This document shows, piece by piece, positions 7,712 through 9,842 of a DNA stretch of 9,842 bases. Origin of the DNA: Gammaproteobacteria bacterium (GTDB lineage: Bacteria; Pseudomonadota; Gammaproteobacteria; Steroidobacterales; BM003). The stretch spans positions 1 to 9,842 of the forward strand of contig JAPHSC010000094.1 in assembly GCA_026193125.1 (NCBI GenBank), in the 5' to 3' direction. The notes below the pieces were generated by a model. The model saw only the letters and a list, made by a program, of their open reading frames with translations. It made no database searches and had not been told where the DNA came from. Position numbers and translations under genes: made by a program. The number at the start of each line of letters is the position of its first letter. Position 1 is the stretch's first letter.

Positions 7712-8683
7712 TCAGACCTGCTCGCCAAAATACTCCATGATACGCCGTGGCAACCACAATGCGGGTTGCCACGGTTTTTTTTGTCCCAGGAAACCCACAT
7801 GGCCACCCTTGGCGCTGTATTCGATAGTAACTAAATCCGAAATATGCTCCTCGGTGGGCAGGTAGGTCGAATCCAGGAAAGGATCGTCCCTGGCGTGCAG
7901 GACCAGGGTAGGTGTTGCTATCCGCTTCATGAAATGAATACTGCTACAGCGATTGTAATAGTCCTCATACCCCAAAAAGCCATGTAGCGGGGCAGTAACC
8001 TGCTCATCGAATTCGGTGAAGTTACGAGTCTTCAGAGCCCGCTCAACATCAATCAGACCGCTAAGCTGCGAGCGTTTGGCGCGGACTCTGCCCTTCATTT
8101 TACGCATCAGCGCGTACTGATAAAGGCGGCCAAATCCCTTGTCAATGGATAAGGCTGCACCGTGCAGGTCGAATGGCACTGACACGGCCACCGCGGCGTC
8201 TATGGGGGATCCATGGCCTTGCTCGCCGAGGTGCTTCAGCAACATATTGCCACCCAGGGAATAGCCCGCCACAAACAAGGGTCCCTGGTGTCGTTTGCGT
8301 ATGTGCTCCAGAACCAACAGCAGGTCTGCAGTCTCTCCGGCGTGGTAGCTACGGGGGAGCCGATTGACGGTTCCGCTACACCCCCTGAAATGCATAACGA
8401 GGGCGTTCCATCCGGCATTCTGTGCCTGGAAAACAAGGTCTGCAGCATAGTTAGACTGGCTGGAACCCTCAAGTCCATGTAGACACAGTAGCAGTGGCGC
8501 AGCGTGGTCCTTGGCACCGCTGGCGAGCCAGTCCAGGTGCAAGAAATCGCCATCCGGGAGTTCCAGTGTTTCCCGTTTCAGGCAGCTGCGCCGGGTTCGC
8601 CGTAAGCCAGCGTTTGGCAAAATGGTCTGAAGGTGCCGGTTTCCGAGCAGTCGTGCTGGTTCAAAGGCGCTGGTCTTTATCAT
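7712..8683 (-). CDS. YheT-family alpha/beta-fold hydrolase
   Basis: This is a predicted cytosolic serine hydrolase of the YheT/ABHD1-3 family, whose physiological substrate is poorly known. The protein has 323 residues, against about 340 for E. coli YheT. Catalytic triad candidates are Ser142 in GYSLGG, Asp267 in HARDDPF and His295 in GGHVGF. Further hallmarks are NRHLQTILP at the N-terminus, LELPDGDF, LCLHGLEGS (oxyanion region) and MHFRGCSG. The frame is open for another 80 codons upstream to 8923, but that part is Arg/Pro-rich and antisense to phaR. The ATG at 8683, just before the conserved N-terminus, is the likely start, although no good Shine-Dalgarno precedes it. The gene converges on pnp with a 31-nt gap between the stops. 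I see no terminator of its own. Confidence 0.92.
   Translation of the reverse strand: MIKTSAFEPARLLGNRHLQTILPNAGLRRTRRSCLKRETLELPDGDFLHLDWLASGAKDHAAPLLLCLHGLEGSSQSNYAADLVFQAQNAGWNALVMHFRGCSGTVNRLPRSYHAGETADLLLVLEHIRKRHQGPLFVAGYSLGGNMLLKHLGEQGHGSPIDAAVAVSVPFDLHGAALSIDKGFGRLYQYALMRKMKGRVRAKRSQLSGLIDVERALKTRNFTEFDEQVTAPLHGFLGYEDYYNRCSSIHFMKRIATPTLVLHARDDPFLDSTYLPTEEHISDLVTIEYSAKGGHVGFLGQKKPWQPALWLPRRIMEYFGEQV
7745..7782 (+). terminator. Rho-independent terminator of the rpsO-pnp transcript
   Basis: A perfect 11-bp stem, CCGTGGCAACC (7745-7755) with GGTTGCCACGG (7764-7774), has an 8-nt loop and is followed by eight T residues (7775-7782). It starts 64 nt after the pnp stop and points in the pnp direction. 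It lies wholly inside the 3' end of the convergent hydrolase gene, where its complement encodes the segment KKPWQPALWLPRR. On the minus strand no T-run follows the hairpin, so it should work only for pnp. Confidence 0.93.
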
Positions 8684-8704
8684 TATGAAGGATGCGACCT
8701 GGGC

Positions 8705-8734
8705 ATATATAAAGAGGGGGCCTCGCAGCCCCCT
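8705..8734 (-). terminator. Probable Rho-independent terminator after phaR
   Basis: Read on the minus strand, AGGGGGC and GCCCCCT form a perfect 7-bp GC-rich stem with a 6-nt loop (8715-8734), followed by CTTTATATAT. It begins 5 nt after the phaR stop. The T tract is short and interrupted, so termination may be partial, and readthrough could supply the hydrolase gene that starts only about 22 nt further on. Confidence 0.7.
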
Positions 8735-8738
8735 ATTA

Positions 8739-9284
8739 TCACTTTGCCTTATGGCTGCCTTTGGCCTTCTTCCTCGCCTGGGGCGTGGTCTTGGGTGTGG
8801 CCTTAGGCGGCTCCGCCTGGGCTTCCGGATGGCTCGAGGTACCGCCGAATGTTCGCAGCAAATCTTCTTGCACAGTCTTCCAGCGCTGATAATTTTTCTG
8901 CGCCACTCCCGTGACCATTCCAACAGGATCTATACCCACTACGCTCTTTATCCTGTCGCGTACTTGTTGCTGCTGATCCATGAAGAGTTTTAGGCTTTGT
9001 TCCAGGTAGCTACCAACCATGGACTGCATGGTGTCACCGTAGGAGCGAATAACATGCGCCAGAAATTCGCGACTCATGATCGGATCACCCAGCTGTTCTT
9101 GCTCACTGATAACCTGCAGCAAAATGTTTCGGGTGATGTCTTCCTGACTCTTCTTGTCAATTACCATGAAATCTACTTTGTGCATAACCAGGCTTCGAAT
9201 ATCGGCCAGGGTGATGTAGCGACTCTCCTCGGTGTCATACAACCGACGATTGGGATATTTCTTGATAATTCTTGGCTTGTTCAT
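8739..9284 (-). CDS. phaR: Polyhydroxyalkanoate synthesis repressor PhaR
   Basis: PhaR represses phasin genes and often its own gene; it is released from DNA by binding to nascent PHA granules. The N-terminal ~60 residues form the conserved PHB/PHA accumulation regulator DNA-binding domain, with the signatures RIIKKYPNRRLYDT and YITLADIRSLV plus DITRNILLQVI. A middle region (SREFLAHVIRSYGDTMQSMV and following) matches the granule-associated part of the family. The C-terminus is a low-complexity Ala/Pro/Lys tail ending in KAK. The start at 9284 puts MNKP directly before the domain. An alternative ATG at 9299 adds five residues but has no Shine-Dalgarno. No PHA synthase or phasin gene lies in this window, so its targets must be elsewhere. 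Candidate operator and attenuator sequences lie upstream. Confidence 0.93.
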   Translation of the reverse strand: MNKPRIIKKYPNRRLYDTEESRYITLADIRSLVMHKVDFMVIDKKSQEDITRNILLQVISEQEQLGDPIMSREFLAHVIRSYGDTMQSMVGSYLEQSLKLFMDQQQQVRDRIKSVVGIDPVGMVTGVAQKNYQRWKTVQEDLLRTFGGTSSHPEAQAEPPKATPKTTPQARKKAKGSHKAK

Positions 9285-9304
9285 GCATTTACCCGGCATT
9301 TGGG

Positions 9305-9334
9305 TTAAAAATCAGGAGCCTCATATAGGGCTCC
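9305..9334 (-). terminator. Intrinsic-terminator-like hairpin between gluQ and phaR
   Basis: Read on the minus strand, GGAGCC (9334-9329) and GGCTCC (9320-9315) form a 6-bp stem with an 8-nt loop, followed by TGATTTTTAA. It could end gluQ transcription. It also lies within about 6-20 nt of the possible phaR start codons, so any phaR transcript begun further upstream has to pass through it. The stem is short and the U-tract begins after TGA, so strength is uncertain. Confidence 0.6.
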
Positions 9335-9385
9335 GCCGCTGCCTGCCTGTGGCCGATTACGGTATTCCGGCCGCTTTTCGTGGCA

Positions 9386-9403
9386 GTGCACAAAATTGTA
9401 CAC
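9386..9403 (-). promoter_or_regulatory. Near-palindromic candidate operator with a -10-like TACAAT upstream of phaR
   Basis: GTGCACAA-AA-TTGTACAC is an 18-bp palindrome with a single arm mismatch, about 100 nt upstream of the phaR start. On the minus strand it contains TACAAT (9400-9395), five of six matches to the sigma-70 -10 consensus. No convincing -35 is visible at 16-18 nt. PhaR proteins of other bacteria are known to bind TGC-rich sequences near phaR and phaP genes, and GCAGTGCAC occurs here. Autoregulation is inferred. Confidence 0.4.
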
Positions 9404-9417
9404 TATTCATCCGCAGA

Positions 9418-9842
9418 TCATAGCCAAAAATCAATGGCTTGCGTCTTGATTCCTTTCAATGCCTCAAGCCGGAAATTAGCCACCCCCCAGTCCAGCAGTT
9501 CGTGCAGGCCTGCACCGGACACCTCCGGAGAGACAGGCATCCCCAGCATTTTCATGGCCATGACCAGGTTTTCTTCTGGCTTTGTGTTATCTAAAGGCAG
9601 CGCACCACTTTGCTTGCTCAGCTTTTGGCCGTTGGAATCCGTTGCTACGGGAACGTGACCATAGGCTGGAGGTTCTAGCCCTAAATGCTGCATGATGAAA
9701 ATCTGGCGTGGAGTCTGCTGCAACAGGTCTGCTCCACGTATGACTTCAGTAATCTCTTGCCGGGCGTCGTCGACCGCAACTGCAAGCGAATAGCTATATA
9801 AGTTGTCCCTGCTCCTGATAATAAAATCACCGGACTGGCGCT
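9418..9842 (-). CDS. gluQ: Glutamyl-queuosine tRNA(Asp) synthetase (C-terminal half; 5' end beyond the window)
   Basis: GluQ is a shortened glutamyl-tRNA synthetase paralogue that activates glutamate and attaches it to queuosine at position 34 of tRNA(Asp), without an anticodon-binding domain. The frame is open to the right edge, giving 140 visible residues of an expected ~300. Visible motifs are GDFIIRSRDNLYSYSLAVAVDD-type catalytic core sequence, EVIRGADLL, and the class I signature as KLSKQ in place of KMSKS, typical of this family. The C-terminus (LLDWGVANFRLEAL) ends soon after, which excludes a full GluRS. The TTG at 9723 is internal. In many gammaproteobacteria the upstream neighbour is dksA, which is not visible here. 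Confidence 0.95.
   Translation of the reverse strand, partial: RQSGDFIIRSRDNLYSYSLAVAVDDARQEITEVIRGADLLQQTPRQIFIMQHLGLEPPAYGHVPVATDSNGQKLSKQSGALPLDNTKPEENLVMAMKMLGMPVSPEVSGAGLHELLDWGVANFRLEALKGIKTQAIDFWL

Larger units (their letters stand above)
9285..9417. other. gluQ-phaR intergenic region
   Basis: This 133-nt gap has no coding potential that I can support. It holds the terminator-like hairpin (9305-9334), a GGCCG/CGGCC inverted repeat with a 12-nt loop (9351-9372), and the 18-bp near-palindrome with a -10-like element (9386-9403). Together they suggest the control region of phaR. Confidence 0.6.

Noticed and set aside
8213..8482. Plus-strand open frames opposite the hydrolase gene.
   Set aside because: They are antisense shadows of a gene with an intact catalytic triad and family motifs. 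They have no recognisable features.
8683..8706. A 7-residue upstream ORF (MPRSHPS) on the minus strand whose TAA overlaps the hydrolase ATG as TAATG.
   Set aside because: It has no Shine-Dalgarno and lies in the tail of the phaR terminator. A TAATG junction alone is too little evidence for translational coupling.
8684..8923. An 80-codon N-terminal extension of the hydrolase frame up to an ATG at 8923.
   Set aside because: The extension is Arg/Pro-rich, lies antisense-free but out of frame over the phaR 3' end on the same strand, and has no similarity to the family N-terminus. Homologous sequence begins right after the ATG at 8683.
9351..9372. A GGCCG/CGGCC inverted repeat followed on the plus strand by GCTTTT, resembling a plus-strand terminator.
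   Set aside because: It has a 5-bp stem with a 12-nt loop and only four Ts, and no plus-strand gene lies upstream for it to terminate.

Overview
The window is a stretch of gammaproteobacterial chromosome made almost entirely of conserved information-processing genes. The proteins are close in sequence to their E. coli counterparts: PNPase keeps even the catalytic residue numbering, and IF2, S15 and TruB align through all their motifs. The gene order nusA-infB-rbfA-truB-rpsO-pnp is the classic one. A PhaR-type regulator implies that the organism makes polyhydroxyalkanoate (PHA) granules, which E. coli does not. This fits a free-living, perhaps marine or pseudomonad-like gammaproteobacterium, but the genus cannot be fixed from the sequence alone.

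Layout, plus strand (1-7680): the 3' part of nusA, then infB (IF2), rbfA, truB, rpsO (S15) and pnp (PNPase). The first four are tightly packed, with gaps of 12-18 nt, and read as one operon linking transcription elongation, translation initiation, 30S maturation and tRNA modification. A 100-nt gap before rpsO holds a plausible promoter and a 5'-leader hairpin. This suggests that rpsO-pnp is transcribed both by readthrough and from its own promoter, as in E. coli. The 51-nt rpsO-pnp gap has no terminator, but a small hairpin covers the pnp Shine-Dalgarno and pnp starts with GTG. The operon ends at a strong intrinsic terminator at 7745-7782.

Layout, minus strand (7712-9842, read right to left): the 3' half of gluQ (glutamyl-queuosine tRNA(Asp) synthetase), then phaR (PHA synthesis repressor), then a YheT-family alpha/beta hydrolase that converges on pnp. 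Intrinsic-terminator-like hairpins follow gluQ and phaR. An 18-bp near-palindrome lies between gluQ and phaR and is a candidate phaR promoter/operator.

I see no mobile element, CRISPR array, tRNA/rRNA gene or toxin/defence system, and no convincing undescribed system. The points worth a second look are regulatory: the pnp terminator is encoded inside the C-terminal codons of the convergent hydrolase gene; the rpsO and pnp leaders contain structures suited to translational autoregulation; and the phaR upstream region pairs a candidate operator with a terminator-like hairpin just before the start codon.
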